Part shown: in pieces, positions 12,864 through 25,369 of the stretch
How the letters are laid out: every line of letters starts with the position of its first letter
How positions within the stretch are numbered: the first letter of the stretch is position 1
NCBI GenBank assembly: GCA_022113835.1
Contig: JAILWY010000025.1
Span: 6,588,501-6,652,500, forward strand
Reading direction: 5' to 3'
Source of the DNA: Atopsyche davidsoni
Lineage: Eukaryota; Arthropoda; Insecta; Trichoptera; Hydrobiosidae
Length of the DNA: 64,000 nt
The notes under the pieces: model-generated
Told to the model about the DNA's origin: nothing
Seen by the model: only the letters and a program-made list of their open reading frames with translations
Database searches by the model: none
Made by a program: the position numbers and the translations under genes

Positions 12864-15589
12864 GCTATAAGCGCTATACTCTAATCACACAACGTTTAAA
12901 ATAGAATTAAACGAGTGTAGTGATTTATACTGTTACAAATTTGTTTCTATTACGTTTCTAAATAAGAAAAAGGTTACTTACTCAAACAGTAAAAATCATT
13001 AATTATTATTATTATTTTCCAATTGCCATCTGTTGTGATTATTTAATTACAATAATTTAAGCTTACTATATTACAAAACTTTGATAATGCATGTTTACTT
13101 AAAAATAAGTGTATCGATAACCGAGAAGCATAATATTAATACAAGTTTCATATTTATTGCAGCCGAGGTCTTACGCATAGAATTATTGTAATTTAGTCAC
13201 GATGCAGTTTTATTATACTTTCTTTATTTTATATTTTTTTGTTTGTTTTCTAATATCGCAACCTCAATTCTAATATGAAAATAAATAATAAACCACGACC
13301 AACTCCATAAAACTGCAAAAACTTTAGTATAACAAGTGTTAGTTTTTTTTATGAATATTTTCATACAACAGACAAAATTAATTTAATGTTTTAAATATTT
13401 GATTTTTACGTCAACTTTCTAAAAATATCAAATTACAATCTACAAAGCCTTCTTATTCATAATGTGAGATCTCAATTGATTAAGCGTGACGAATTTCCTG
13501 AAACGAGGGGTGCGATTTGTGAAATTTATAATTTGCCATTTTACTGCTCTTATTTATTAATTTTAATTTTTTTTCTGCTTTGTATAATTTTTTTGTTGCT
13601 CGTTTTTTATTTCTATACTTTTTGTTTTGTTTTTTATTGTTTTATTATTTAGTCATTAGGAAAAAATAATGATGATATCGTTGCATTCATTACAGAAGTA
13701 TAAAGTGTTTCAACTTGACTGAACAAATTTTTTTGTACAAATATTTATTTATTTTTATTGTTAAATTATTTTTGCTATAATTCTACATTAAAATTGTGTT
13801 GTGTTTGTTCAAACAACGTTTAAAAAATGTTTTTTATAAAAATTGTTTGCTTGTTTCTATTTATTACTACTTTTAAGTATTTATTCAATTTGATTATTTT
13901 TTTAAGTGTTTTTTTATATAAATAAAATGTTGATTATTAAATATACTTTTTATTTATTAAATCCAGTCAATATGGTGGATCTTGGAAATGGGTTTGTATG
14001 AGATTGAAAATAGATATTTTATAAATATGATATGATATTTAATCTACAAAGACAAGACAACTGTAAACATTTTTACATAATATTGATTATGTAATTATTA
14101 TATGAAAGGCGAGTTAAAAAATACATAAAACGTTATCATTTTATATTTTTTTATTAGCTTTATCATATCAAGTACCACGGATATCCAAATCTGTGTAGAA
14201 AGACTCGGGGACTACACTATTCTTCCTATGAAAACGATGAACAGACATAGAGATATATTCATTAGAAGATCACCGATCTCCTCAGAGAAGAAAGTATCCA
14301 AATCTGAAACTATTATATTATGAAAATTATAATAATGTAATTTTATAAATACAAACACACTTGAGAGTTATCTTTTCTTGTGACATAGTCTAAGCGTTTT
14401 TACTATTACTTCCATATGCTCTCAAACTGGTACATAAATTTTTACAAAGCAACATCGCAATATTCAGATGGATAAATTCAGGAAGAGTTTTGAAACAAGC
14501 ACCACAACTTGCAACGGTAAAAATTAAGGCTATTTGTATATCCGACATCCCACTTACTGAAACATTGCATTAGATATTGGAACCAACGTCTCTTGACTGA
14601 AACATCATTGGAGAGATCCATTCTAAAAGATGATATCGATGACTTCCACTGTTTCAAGTTCAGCATAGTTTTTATTTGATAATTCATGAAGTAATTAAAA
14701 AAAAATTAGAGTATTTCTTCAGTGTTGTTTTTATGTGCAACTACTAGCCAACACAATAATATTTGCTTCAAATCCAAGATGATGATTTGGTTTCATGAGA
14801 CTTTCACTTCTCCGACGTTTCGGTACCATCGAACCATCTCCGGGGTTTTATGAGGAGCAAAGCAACACAAGAAATTAAACCATCTCATAACAGCTACCAA
14901 ATACTAAAAAAAAATAGCATCAATATCTATAATATATAGTTTTTTCTACATTACTACTAAATCTCATTGTTGGCTATTTTATATTATTATAAAAACAATA
15001 AATGTTCAAGCAATTGAACTATGTTTATATTTTTAATATCATCTTATTTAGTAGAGTCATGCTATGGTCGATAAATTGCCATTGAAAATTGATTAATTAG
15101 TTATTTTATTACAGGTATCTTTCATACATTATAGGTAAGCTGATGATTCATCATGTATCTTTACCACTGATGTTCCTTAACCATCCTCGGAGTAATGCAC
15201 TACACTCTGCATATCCCTTCGAAGTACTTATCAGAAAGTTTTAATCAATGAGAAACGAATAATAATGAAGCTGATAAATAATTGGTCCCAATTTTTTTCA
15301 TGGTTAATATGAAAGGTAGTCGATTCTTACCGACCGATCATACTTTGAACAAATTTTATTACAACACATTGTGTAAAATATTTAATTAGTGTGTTTTTCT
15401 AAACTGGTCCTCATCGATCAACGGTTAACTGTTTTTTTAAATAAACTAAAAATGTTTGAGTTTTTTGTGTATTTTATTGGATACATTTACGGCAGACAAT
15501 TAAGAGTCGTCTTTCTTCTCGGTTGCATTTCCAAATCGAGGAAACGGTGTGACAGCATTGTAATATTTAGGGTGCTATAGAATTTTGTG
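12864..15589. other. Convergent intergenic region
   Basis: This lies between the Osiris stop and the stop of the minus-strand gene. The first kilobase contains several AATAAA words (for example around 13,280 and 13,920) that could end the Osiris transcript. About 14,195-14,300 is a fragment of the SINE/LINE-tail family, and 14,810-14,860 carries a GACGTTTCGG hairpin motif described under findings. No gene was recognised. Confidence 0.4.
15473..15478 (-). terminator. Poly(A) signal AATAAA for the 15.6-19.0 kb gene
   Basis: Plus-strand TTTATT reads AATAAA on the minus strand, about 112 bases beyond the TAG stop of the upstream minus-strand gene. Its position and orientation suit 3'-end formation. 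Confidence 0.5.
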
Positions 15590-18500
15590 CTACAGCTCGT
15601 TGTGGTAATATTCTGTGGTGACTTTAATCTCTTCTTCGTGGAACTCGTCACAATCTGCGGGGTACTTAGCCTGCAATAAAAATTTATTTATTAATATAAA
15701 TAATTTGATTTTTAACTAATCTACAATCAATCATTTCCTCATAAAACTTTTGTAACGTAGGTAGTATATAATGATACGGAATCTATGTTGCAACTATAGA
15801 AGATGTCTTATAGAGTAAAAAAATTGATCCTAATTATATACAAAAATAATTCTGCAAATTTACATGAAGGACATTTAGTAAATTATTTTTTATATTTAGT
15901 ATTTAGTTTTATACTTAGTAAAATAAATTTCAAGTAAATATCATAATAAAGTTAAATGCCTTGTATTTTTATTTTGCAATTTAGCAAATGATATATTATT
16001 TGTCTCTGCCTTTCCTCTTTGTCTCTGCCCTTCAGGGCTACCAAAAACAAGTGAAAAAATGGTGTACACTGTGTCATGTGTTGTTGCATTGATAGAATTA
16101 AAAATGTGATATTGTTATTCTCACCTGGCAGTTGCTGTCTTCCTGAATGGCGCTGTATAAATCTAAGAATCCTAGACCTCCCTGGTAACTCAGTGCTGCT
16201 GAAGCAACAAAACTGCTGATCTTCGTCAGACCTGCCTTGAAACCTGGTAATCCTGAAAAGATAAAAGGTAAGTTCTCAAAATATTTTATTTATAACATGT
16301 GTTCATAAAAATTAATCTGCCATTTCTTCAGATGCCTCTTCTCAGAGGAGGCTGCCGACCATCGCATTGATCATATATTTATGATGAGCCATGGTTTTCT
16401 TAGGGGGAATAGTGTAGTCCTCGGGTCTTTCTACACTGCAGTTTTATAGTATATTGCTTCTGCACTTTCTTTATAAAGCTCTGACGTTTAGATATTCTGA
16501 TACTAAAGGTACTTCCAGAACACATCCCTCCACAAGTCCGCTACTCCATTACCAAACATTTATCCACGCTAAAGGTACAAAATGGTAGCCATACACAAGC
16601 AACAGAATTGGTAGAACGGGAAGGCTTGAAGTATTAGTATCAGTCATACGTTGGCCAGATGCTTGCACATTTCAGAGAAACATTTCAACAAAGCCTTTTT
16701 GACTAATGAGATCAAATAATATTGACTTCGTTAGTTTTCTAGTAAATTTAGTATTCTCACCTAGCTGCTCGTTAGGATTGTGCCTGTTGATGACGCACAG
16801 GACGTGAGTTTGACAGTGACGGGACTTCTTTGCAAATCGATATGCTCTGTACACTTTGAGAATGGGCTCGATGATCTCAAGGTTGAGTGTGTCTGTCAGC
16901 TTGTCGCTGAGGCTGTTCTTATCAAGGCTCTGCAGGTATTTGCCGTGGGACTTGGCTGCCGTGTTTACAATGTCCTGAAATATATATCAAACGATTTAGC
17001 ATTAATCCGGGAGATGTGAATATATTTAATATTTACACAAGTATTTAATAAATCAGATTGATATATTTTATATTTTTTCAATGCATCAATTTCAAAGTAT
17101 AAATATATTATATTGAACTATGATAGAGAAAGAGATTAAAATCGAAGCTGTCTCAGAAATTTTGAACAAAAGTATCGTAAGAGCTAAAGATCGGTGCTGA
17201 GTGATGAGTGGACTCCAGGGGTTTGCAACCCTCAGGGTATCATTTAAGGATCTTTTTATCCAATTGTAATGCCCACACCACATCCATTCTTCTGCTCCAC
17301 GCAGCCAAATCTGATAGGAAGACTTATCAATTTATGAAACTAGAATCTTTCGGGATAAACCTTGATCCTTATAAATATGCTTCATCGTAAGACCAACTGC
17401 TTAACAATAAACTATGGTCAGAAGTGGTTTTTCCCATAAATTTTAATACTTATAGTAGATAGTTATAGGTCATATTCTCAAATTAGAAAATGTATGGGAA
17501 TTAATACAACGATTGTACTCACTTTAACATAAAGAACTGCAGGTTTAACGTAAATGCTGACATCAGTGGGGGTATTGAGGTACTTCTTTAAAACATAGTT
17601 GGCGATGATGGAGACTGACTCCGGGAACTTTGTAGGCTGGAACATGATGTGTTTTGGGAACCCTTGAGACTTCAGAAAACCGTTGATGACAAACTGACTG
17701 GAACTTAGATACCTGGAAACAATCATTGATTTTAATTTTTATATTTGTATGTACACTGAGTATTAAATAACAAAATATATTCATATGTCTAATAATAAAA
17801 TAAATAATACCTCTGTTGAACTTCTGGGTTAGCCATGTGCGTTGCCCACTCGGCCAAATAATTGGTTGCAGTTTTAATCCACCTTCTTCTGAAGGAATGA
17901 TTTTCCAACGACTTCAGAATAGTCTCGAAGTCCACTTGCCCATTCTCATCTACAAAGGTCTTGGTCATCTCGGATAGACCAGCGTTTTCCCAGACGGCTC
18001 TGCCCAGATCTGAGTGGATGAAATGATCCCAGAAAACGTGGACCTTTTCAAAAAGCGGTGGCAGGAACCACGCGTGATCAGCGTGCTTGTGCTCTCTTGC
18101 CTCTGCCTCGGGTCCACTGAACGAATTCAACGTGTTGAGGATGGCAGGTAAAGCACTGGCCACGTCTTCCATGAGGTTATGTTCCTTGTTACCATTCCCA
18201 GCTGCTTTTTGGCTGCCTAAGAATGCTGAAGCCACATTGAGGAGGCCCGACATATCAAAGTCTTCGCTCGCTTTCGGCTTTGGGTCTTTGCGTTGAACTC
18301 CGATCGATTCTTTCTTGATGACCTTCTTGCGGGGTTTTTCTTCTTCGTTTTTGCTGCCCATCGCTGACTCAGCGAAAACGTTAATCATCGAGCTCAAAAG
18401 GCTGGGGTCTAATCCGCCACCTTCTTTATTTGCGAACAGCGATCCTAAGCCTGGAATAACACGAACACAATACTTAATATATTACTAAGTAAATACGCAT

Positions 18501-18991
18501 CCATAAAACTTTCCTTAAGACAATACATATATCCATAATACAATACTAATTATCTGCAAAGTAATCAGTTTATGCGGGACGGGCATCAGAGATGTGCCGT
18601 CGTTTTGGCTACCCCTGCTCAAGATATTTGTATTATCAAGCATAAGGTTTCTTTTGAAATTTAACCACAGCATATTATTCTTACTGGAGAGGACATCACC
18701 AGCTGCGTTATTCTTGTTCCCTCCTTGCATCCCGACCAGCAGGTCTCCAATCTGCTTGCCTCCTTCGCCCTGCATGAACGTCCCGAGGATCCCTCCCAGC
18801 GCCCCGAGTCCTGCTCCTCCGCTCTTGTCGTTCATGGAGTTCTGCAGGAAGGAGGACGCTATGTCCAGCAGAGGATTCGAGTCATCCTCCACGTCATTGT
18901 TGTCGAGGCTTTGCGCGGTGAAGCTCGCCAGAGACAGGATGTAAACGAGAGTTGCCGCTATGAATATTCTACGCCGTATTAATGTAGCCAT
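15590..18991 (-). CDS. Uncharacterised secreted protein, six coding exons
   Basis: Coding exons on the minus strand are 18,991-18,685, 18,450-17,811, 17,712-17,523, 16,974-16,761, 16,252-16,125 and 15,670-15,590. All junctions are GT/AG and phases are continuous, giving 519 residues ending in EYYHNEL. The N-terminus (RRRIFIAATLVYILSLASF) is a signal peptide. Next comes a Gly/Asn-rich segment (GLGALGGILGTF, GGNKNN), then a Lys-rich acidic linker, then a mostly helical, conserved-looking region with WFLPPLFEKVHVFWDHFIHS and four cysteines near the C-terminus (C in SRHCQTHVLC, SNCQ, PADCDEF), which may form disulphides. An upstream 5' untranslated exon is likely, because a TTCTAG acceptor precedes the start at about 19,025. 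It is convergent with the Osiris gene. I do not recognise the family and assign no function. The exon model itself is well supported. Confidence 0.85.
16318..16640 (-). mobile_element. SINE-like repeat in an intron of the 519-residue gene
   Basis: This lies between coding exons 5 and 4. It begins with the reverse complement of the GAGGAGAGGCA tail, followed by CCATGGTTTTCTTA, CTACACTGCAGTTTTATA, TTTATAAAGCTCTGA and a distal ACAAGCAACAGAATTGG block. It matches 10,000-10,370 (same orientation) and 19,275-19,535 (opposite orientation). It has no coding capacity. Confidence 0.5.
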
Positions 18992-19024
18992 TTTTGCTTC
19001 TTCCGGTAATGGCGGCTAGATCAC

Positions 19025-21869
19025 CTAGAACAAAAAAAAATACTTTCATTATTTGATTAAATTTCAGTAAAGTAAAGCAGTTAATACTTTGTGTGTTAAA
19101 ATATTATATATTTTAAAAGTTACAGTAAACAATGCAGCATTGCTTTTGAACCAAAGATAGATACAGTTTTTTTTATATATTCAAAGTCTTGCTCTGTACT
19201 ATTTCAAATAGAAATCATAAAAGCAGGAAAATAAACCTCCTTGCTTTCCCCATTGAAAGTACCTTGTAGAAATGGGGACTCCTGCTATTTTTTCTATAGC
19301 TTGCTGCAGAAGGAGTATCAGATCTCAACGCAAGAGCTTTGTAAGGAAAGGATTATATAATAATGCTATTGGGCAGCAGCAATACGCAGACTTTTCCTTC
19401 CAATATAAAACTGCGCTATAGAAGGACCTATTAAACTATTCTCCTTAAAAAAAACCTTGAACACTGGCTCAGCATGAGTGTAAGCCCAGTGAAATGGTCG
19501 CCAACCTCCTCTGAGGAGAGGCACTTGATGAAGAAGACGAAAATATATTAAAAACGTATTTGCTCGAAAATTCAATACTTCAAAATCAACACTGACTTTC
19601 ATCACAAAAAGTATAAATTTATTTTGTAACAGGGCCATTTGTTAAAACAGAATTAAGTATATCAATACGATGTTTTTTTTTTTACGTATCTGGGCGTAAA
19701 AACGGTAAATGCCGTTAAATCGTACAATAAAGCAGCCTCTGACGTCATTAAAGCATGATCATAACGCGAATAAAGATCACCGCTACTTTTCGTAATACTC
19801 AGAAAGCAGAATCTTAGAAATAATCAAAGCATTGTACTGAAGCTGAAGAACTGGCTTTATGGCAGAATCCTTATAATACCATGGGTTGACCGAAAACTCC
19901 TGAAAATGCGTAAGGTATGTTTTGGGCATATTTTTTGAAACAATAAAATAAAGCCTACTGCAGTTAATGCCATGAAAATAGGCTCAATGGAGTACAGCCG
20001 ATATTGTATGTGCTCAGGAAAATGAAAAAGAACCTCGAAGAAGAAGACCCCTAAAGGTGTTTACGTAAAATATAAGCATCTAAATCTATCTGGGCGGTAC
20101 AGTTCATAACTGTAGAGGCAGCCACATGCTTCTATGGACGCCATGAGCAATCTTCATAACTGCGGTGTCGTTACTCCCCCATCATGGGAGGCTTTTTCGT
20201 TACATTCAACCGAGAAAATTACGCCTAATGCGTCCCCGGTGTAAAAAAACACGGTAATGTCGTCTTGTTTCGTCGCTTTGTTGAGTTGTAATGCGATTTA
20301 GTTGAGGTTATGATAGGTCACGTCACAATAATTCTAGGCTGTGTTTTTCTTCGAGGCCTGAAAACAATGCCTGCATATTCTGAAAACGTGTGATTTTGGT
20401 AAATAGATTATTATGATTTGCAAGGAACAGATGTCATTTTGTGAATCGCTTTTTTATATTAAGGTAACTTTAATAATATTATATTAAATATAAGCAAACA
20501 ACAAAGAAGTCTCAAGTAAAAAATCTCAACACACTTTACAATTTATATGGTGAGAATTCGATTTAAAATCATCGATTTTAGTATTTATTTTTGGTCATAG
20601 TATCTTTCAGTTTATTTCAGTAGCCGAGGAGTTGAAATGCCGCATGTGTGGCGGAAAAATATTAAAGATTTTATTCGTCGTTTCATATGGAAATCGACAG
20701 CCTAAATCACGAAAGTCGATTACAAGATTTTATAAAAATATGCACGAAAATCTCGTAACAACTTAATCGATTTGAAAGGAATAAAATATCGAGAATCTCT
20801 CTTGTCGTTTCACGTGTTATACGATTCCCTAAAACACACTAAATCAATTATTAAGTATGATTTGGAAATAATAAAAAATTCGAAAAAAAAATTGTCCCTT
20901 CATATGCAAATCTATTATATATGAAAAGGGGGCATTGGAAGGAGGAAGCTTACGTGGATGCGAAATTTAAGCCAGTGCCTAAAAGTCTAGTAAAACTGGC
21001 TCAAGATAAATGTGTATTTAATGAAATGGTCACCAACCTCCTATGAGGAGAGGCACTAGAAGAAGAAGTAACCGTTCAATAATCCGTTGCGTGTGATCTC
21101 GGCGGAGAGTTGTTCGCAGAAATTACCATCAATGGAAAATAATCTTGGTTCGTTCCACTTCCTGTGAAGATGCTTTGTAGAGCGGCACCATGGCGGAGCC
21201 ATGCCTGTGACCTTGGTTTATTGAACCACCTGGCATTCAGACTCATGACTTCACGGGTGTTAAGGCGCACACATTACAACAACAAATTGCATCGTGTGTA
21301 GCGCTTCTCGGTACTATTTCGCCAGTAAATTTAGGTTTCAGCGGTTCGACGTTTCGGTCCCCGTGCTGGGACCATCTTCGGGGATTTTTAGAAGCAGCTA
21401 TATACCCAAGAATACCAATTGTTCAATTCGGATTTTCGCTCGGGTACAGCCAGTTGGGTTTATGTGTGAATCAATGAATCTTCGACTGAAATTGACGGCA
21501 AACCGTTTCTAACTAAGTAACTAAGACTTAGATTTAATACGCCATGCAAGTCCGGATAATCGATCGACTAATTTATGCTAATGGATGAATGCGAAATTAT
21601 AGAGCAGGCATGGGCGGATTTATAGCTTTTTGGGAGATAGCATCAGTCTATACTGCAGCCACTTCCTGCGAACATCACGTATTTTTTTTATTTCCAATGC
21701 ATGTTAAAATTAATGTACCTGTTATAAATTTCATTGGAATAGTGACTCAGAAGATGTTTATCCTGTTTAAAAATAGCTGTTCTTTTGTGAAGCGCTCAAC
21801 CTGCTTGCGGTTGTAAAGGAGAGCAAAAATATAATTTGGTGACAGTGTATATTTTTTTATGTTTATAAG
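19025..21869. other. Repeat-bearing intergenic region
   Basis: About 19,275-19,535 (+) is a copy of the SINE-like family that ends in CCAACCTCCTCTGAGGAGAG and GATGAAGAAG. About 20,930-21,075 (+) is a LINE 3' tail with GGCATTGGAAGGAGGAAGC and the same AGGAGAGGCACTAGAAGAAG end. About 21,335-21,400 holds a GACGTTTCGGTCCC hairpin motif. Otherwise I see no gene. Confidence 0.45.
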
Positions 21870-22091
21870 GCGTTTTATAAAGCGATATGGAGTTGCTCGG
21901 CTGGAAGTCGGGGTGGAGGAGGTGGAGCAGGACGAGGGGGTGGAGCAGGACGAGGAGGTGGAGCAGGACGAGGAGGTGGAGCAGGTCGGAGGAGCTCGAG
22001 TACAGTTACCCAGCGGTCAAGGACGCGCCCAGCTGGCTCGGACGCCCACTCGAGCCTCACTAGCCTGGCCTCCATTTTAAACACACAACAA
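21870..22091 (+). CDS. Candidate exon a: Gly-rich repeat then Ser/Thr-rich segment
   Basis: An acceptor-like TTTATAAG precedes 21,870 and a weak donor (CAA|GTAGAA) follows 22,091. The 74 codons are open in phase 0. They encode GAGRGG-type repeats, made by four tandem copies of an 18-bp unit, followed by a Ser/Thr/Arg-rich segment ending SLTSLASILNTQQ. The composition stands out sharply from the surrounding AT-rich DNA. Another frame and the minus strand are also open, so coding is not proven. If real, it may be an exon of the same plus-strand gene as 25.4, 29.3 and 31.1 kb. Confidence 0.3.
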
Positions 22092-23290
22092 GTAGAAGCG
22101 AATTATTGTCATTTATCAAGATATACATATATAATATATATAAAAAAAATATTTAAAAAAATCTATATATATATATATAAACCTTAAACCCGATCTACTG
22201 TAGCATACAGTGAAAATTTCCAAATCGCAGGTGTTTAGTGATGTTACAAAAAAACGATAAATATAATATTATTACGGTATAAGCATTAAGTTGTTTGATA
22301 GGTCAGATATTTTCAAGGTCAAAATCACGATATAAAATTTATTTTTGGAGTAAATAAAAAAATCAAGGCAAGCAGATTTGTTCACTGATTAAAAATGAGT
22401 TAATCGCAGTATCACTTTATTTGCTCTTCAGCGTAACGATTTTTTATTGCTCGTATGGACCGCATGCCACTTGCAGTGCGGCTTGATGCGTTTCCGGAAT
22501 TCGCCATGTGACTTCTGCCCCTTTTAGTCCAAAGACTTAAAGGGCTGGAAAAAATTATTGCAGCATCCGGATTTGAAGCTGGGAAGCAACGTTTGACTAG
22601 CGTACTGAGCCACGATGTAGTTAAGATCTAATCTAAGTCATGATTACGTGTGTTTAAAGGTCGTACACACACTTAACTTGCACTATCTTGCTAATAAGCT
22701 TAAAGCGCAGTTTCCTGTGTACGAGTCTGTGTACTTTCATTTCCAAAGAAGCCTTCGTGAAAGAAATACCGTCTTCCGTTTTAAAGCATAAATTTGTAAA
22801 AATTGTGACTTGCCTCCAGATTCAGAAAAAATATAAAACTGCTATAACCTCTAATCTGAATTAAAATGTCTTTCACTCGATATATTACTTGAATAATAAA
22901 TATATTATTGATTCAAAAACTTATATACATCTATGACTCGTAGAATACAGTCAAAATTTTAATTTAATTTAAATATCCGTTTTAATGATTATTTCTACCC
23001 TACTGCCTTGTGATTGATTATAATAATTTAATTATTTTAATGAGTTATTCAGTTGCCTTGCAATTAATTTTAATGAAAGATGAGGTTTATGAATATCAAG
23101 TTTCTCTTCTTGACTATTAAGATCTCCAGGAGCGGCAGACAGCAAAACCTGGATATACGGAACAAAACAGATAAGCAAACTGTTAATGTTAACGTTAAAA
23201 CGTAAAAAGTGTACAAATATATATTTTAGTTACTGTAGCTGGCCTAAATATTAGTCTCACTAATTTCAAGGTCATACAAAAGACCTATAA
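22092..23290. other. No gene seen
   Basis: AT-rich sequence with a somewhat GC-richer patch at about 22,440-22,630 that has no convincing frame or splice sites. It may be an old transposon fragment. Nothing else was recognised. Confidence 0.35.
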
Positions 23291-24450
23291 GACAAACATT
23301 TCAGGCTTTTCGTACCAATGGGTATTCCATGATAATTTCGATGGTTAATAAACAACCATGGCAGGCTCCACAAGGCGTTTCTGAATCTACAATGAAGTCG
23401 ATCAAATATTTATCAGACTTAGTTCAAATTATTTCATGGTCATGCAAACGACCCATAAGACATAACAACCGCATTTGCATTGAAACAAACGTTTCAGGCT
23501 TTTCGTACCAATAGGTATTCCATGGTAATTTTTATGGTTAATAAACAACCATGGCCTCCACAGGGTGTCCCAGCGTCTACAGTGAAGTCAATAAAATATT
23601 TTCAAGTTATTTCATGGTCGTGCAAACGACATATAAGACATAACCACCGCATCTGCATTGAAACAAACGATTCAGACTTTTCGTACCAATGGGTATTCCA
23701 TGGTAATTTTTATGGTTAATAAACAACCATGGCCTCCACAGGGTGTCCCAGCGTCTACAGTGAAGTCAATAAAATATTTTCAAGTTATTTCATGGTCATG
23801 CAAACGACATATAAGACATAACCACCGCATCTGCATTGAAACAAACGTTTCAGGCTTTTCGTACCAATAGGTATTCCATGGTAATTTTTATGGTTAATAA
23901 ACAACCATGGCCTCCACAGGGCGTCCCAGCGTCTACAGTGAAGTCAATAAAATATTTTCAAGCTATTTCATGGTCATGCAAACGACCTATAAGACATAAC
24001 CGCCGCATCTGCATTGAAACAAACGTTTCAGGCTTTTCGTACCAATAGGTATTCCATGGTAATTTTTATGGTTAATAAACAACCATGGCCTCCACAGGGC
24101 GTCCCAGCGTCTACAGTGAAGTCAATAAAATATTTTCAAGTTATTTCATGGTCATGCAAACGACCTATAAGACATCTGCATAGAAACAATCATTTTAGGC
24201 TTTTCGTACCAATGGGTATTCCATGGTAATTTTTATGGTTAATAAACAACCATGGCCTCCACGGGGCGTCCCAGCGTCTACAGTGAAGTCAATAAAATAT
24301 TTTCAAGCTATTTCATGGTCATGCAAACGACCTATAAGACATCTGCATAGAAACAATCGTTTTAGGCTTTTCGTACCAATGGGTATTCCATGGTAATTTT
24401 TATGGTTAATAAACAACCATGGCCTCCACAAGGCGTTCCAGCGTCTGCCG
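23290..24450 (+). repeat. Tandem array, ~7 copies of a 178-bp unit carrying a splice-acceptor/exon-start segment
   Basis: The word CGTACCAAT recurs at about 23,311, 23,504, 23,682, 23,860, 24,038, 24,205 and 24,372, so the period is mostly 178 bp with two 167-bp and one 193-bp steps. Each unit contains AACAACCATGG, CTCCACAGGGCGTCCCAGCG and CATGGTCATGCAAACGAC. The segment after CCACAG reads GVPAS in one frame. The last copy runs without a break into the exon-like sequence at 24,433-24,594. The array therefore looks like local amplification of an intron/exon boundary. Confidence 0.75.
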
Positions 24451-24594
24451 TGAAGCCGATAAATAAATATTCCAGCGAGCAGAGCCAGAACGTAAGAGTG
24501 TATTACATCACAGCATCGAGTCCCGTTACTTCCAGCTACGAGGAACTGGTATGCGACAAGACAGGTCCGATGGGAGCTGAATGGATATCACCGG
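24433..24594 (+). CDS. Candidate exon b, downstream edge of the 178-bp array
   Basis: The open frame reads GVPASAVKP, then NVRVYYITASSPVTSSYEEL, then CDKTGPMGAEWISP before a GT at 24,595. The start is uncertain: CACAAG at 24,432 is out of step with the CACAG acceptors of the other repeat copies. Internal GT sites after EEL (24,549) and after SQN are alternative donors. The peptide looks like coding sequence, but I do not recognise it. Confidence 0.3.
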
Positions 24595-24659
24595 GTGTTT
24601 TTTTATTATTTTATTTTCCCAACTAGTTACTCGTCGCTATGGCGTCTCACAATACTTGG

Positions 24660-25160
24660 GCCCTAGTACCCTGCCGCCGCACAGTGGGTGCGATGACGAT
24701 GAGAAGCGACAAAAAATTTCATTAAAAAAATCTTATACAGCGCGTATGACAAAAACAGCATTTTACTAGTAATTTTTGCTATCTCGAATGGTGCCAAAGG
24801 GAACCGGGGACCAACTACATTATCTACGCCATGTTTACACCATGAAAACCATGAACAGAGATATGCTCAGTGAAATGGTCACCAACCGTCTGAAGAAGAA
24901 GTTTGATATCAAATCTATTGTTACGTATCATTTGAAGTTTGGTTCAAAAGCGACTTGGCAGTCGAATTATAATAGTGCCGCACAGTGGGTGCGATGGCGA
25001 TGTAAAGGGACAAAAAATTGATATAATATATACGAAAAACATTCAGTTTTTTTTGTTTGGCTAGCTGTGTTAGATATTAGAGACTCGTTGGTCGAATTCT
25101 AGAAGGTGTCCCCAACACTGCCGCCGCACAGTGGGTGCGATTATGATGAAAAGGGACAAA
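24660..25160. repeat. Three copies of a CACAGTGGGTGCGAT motif plus a LINE tail
   Basis: CACAGTGGGTGCGAT, followed by a GATGA/GATG word and GCGACAAAAAA or GGGACAAAA, occurs at about 24,680, 24,980 and 25,125, all in the same orientation. It could be the end of a mobile element family. Between the first two copies, 24,790-24,905 is a LINE/SINE tail fragment (CAGTGAAATGGTCACCAACC, then GAAGAAGAAG). Confidence 0.45.
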
Positions 25161-25369
25161 ATTTTACGTTTTAAATTACGACCTAAATAACCTTAAAAAA
25201 AATTTTTTCAGCATTTTTTTTTGAAGCAGTCAACGTGTGAAATATTAATTGTGTGATTCAGGATTTTTTTTTTTAGGGTGTTATGCCGCGTCGAATTTTT
25301 TATCAATATTCTAGAGTATGAAGAGAGATTGTTGGTCATGTTTATAATTTATTTTTTTTGTTTTTTAAG

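Noticed and set aside
18594..18982. Plus-strand frames of 116 and 85 codons opposite exon 1 of the 519-residue gene
   Set aside because: Antisense shadows of an exon with signal peptide and correct splice sites on the minus strand.
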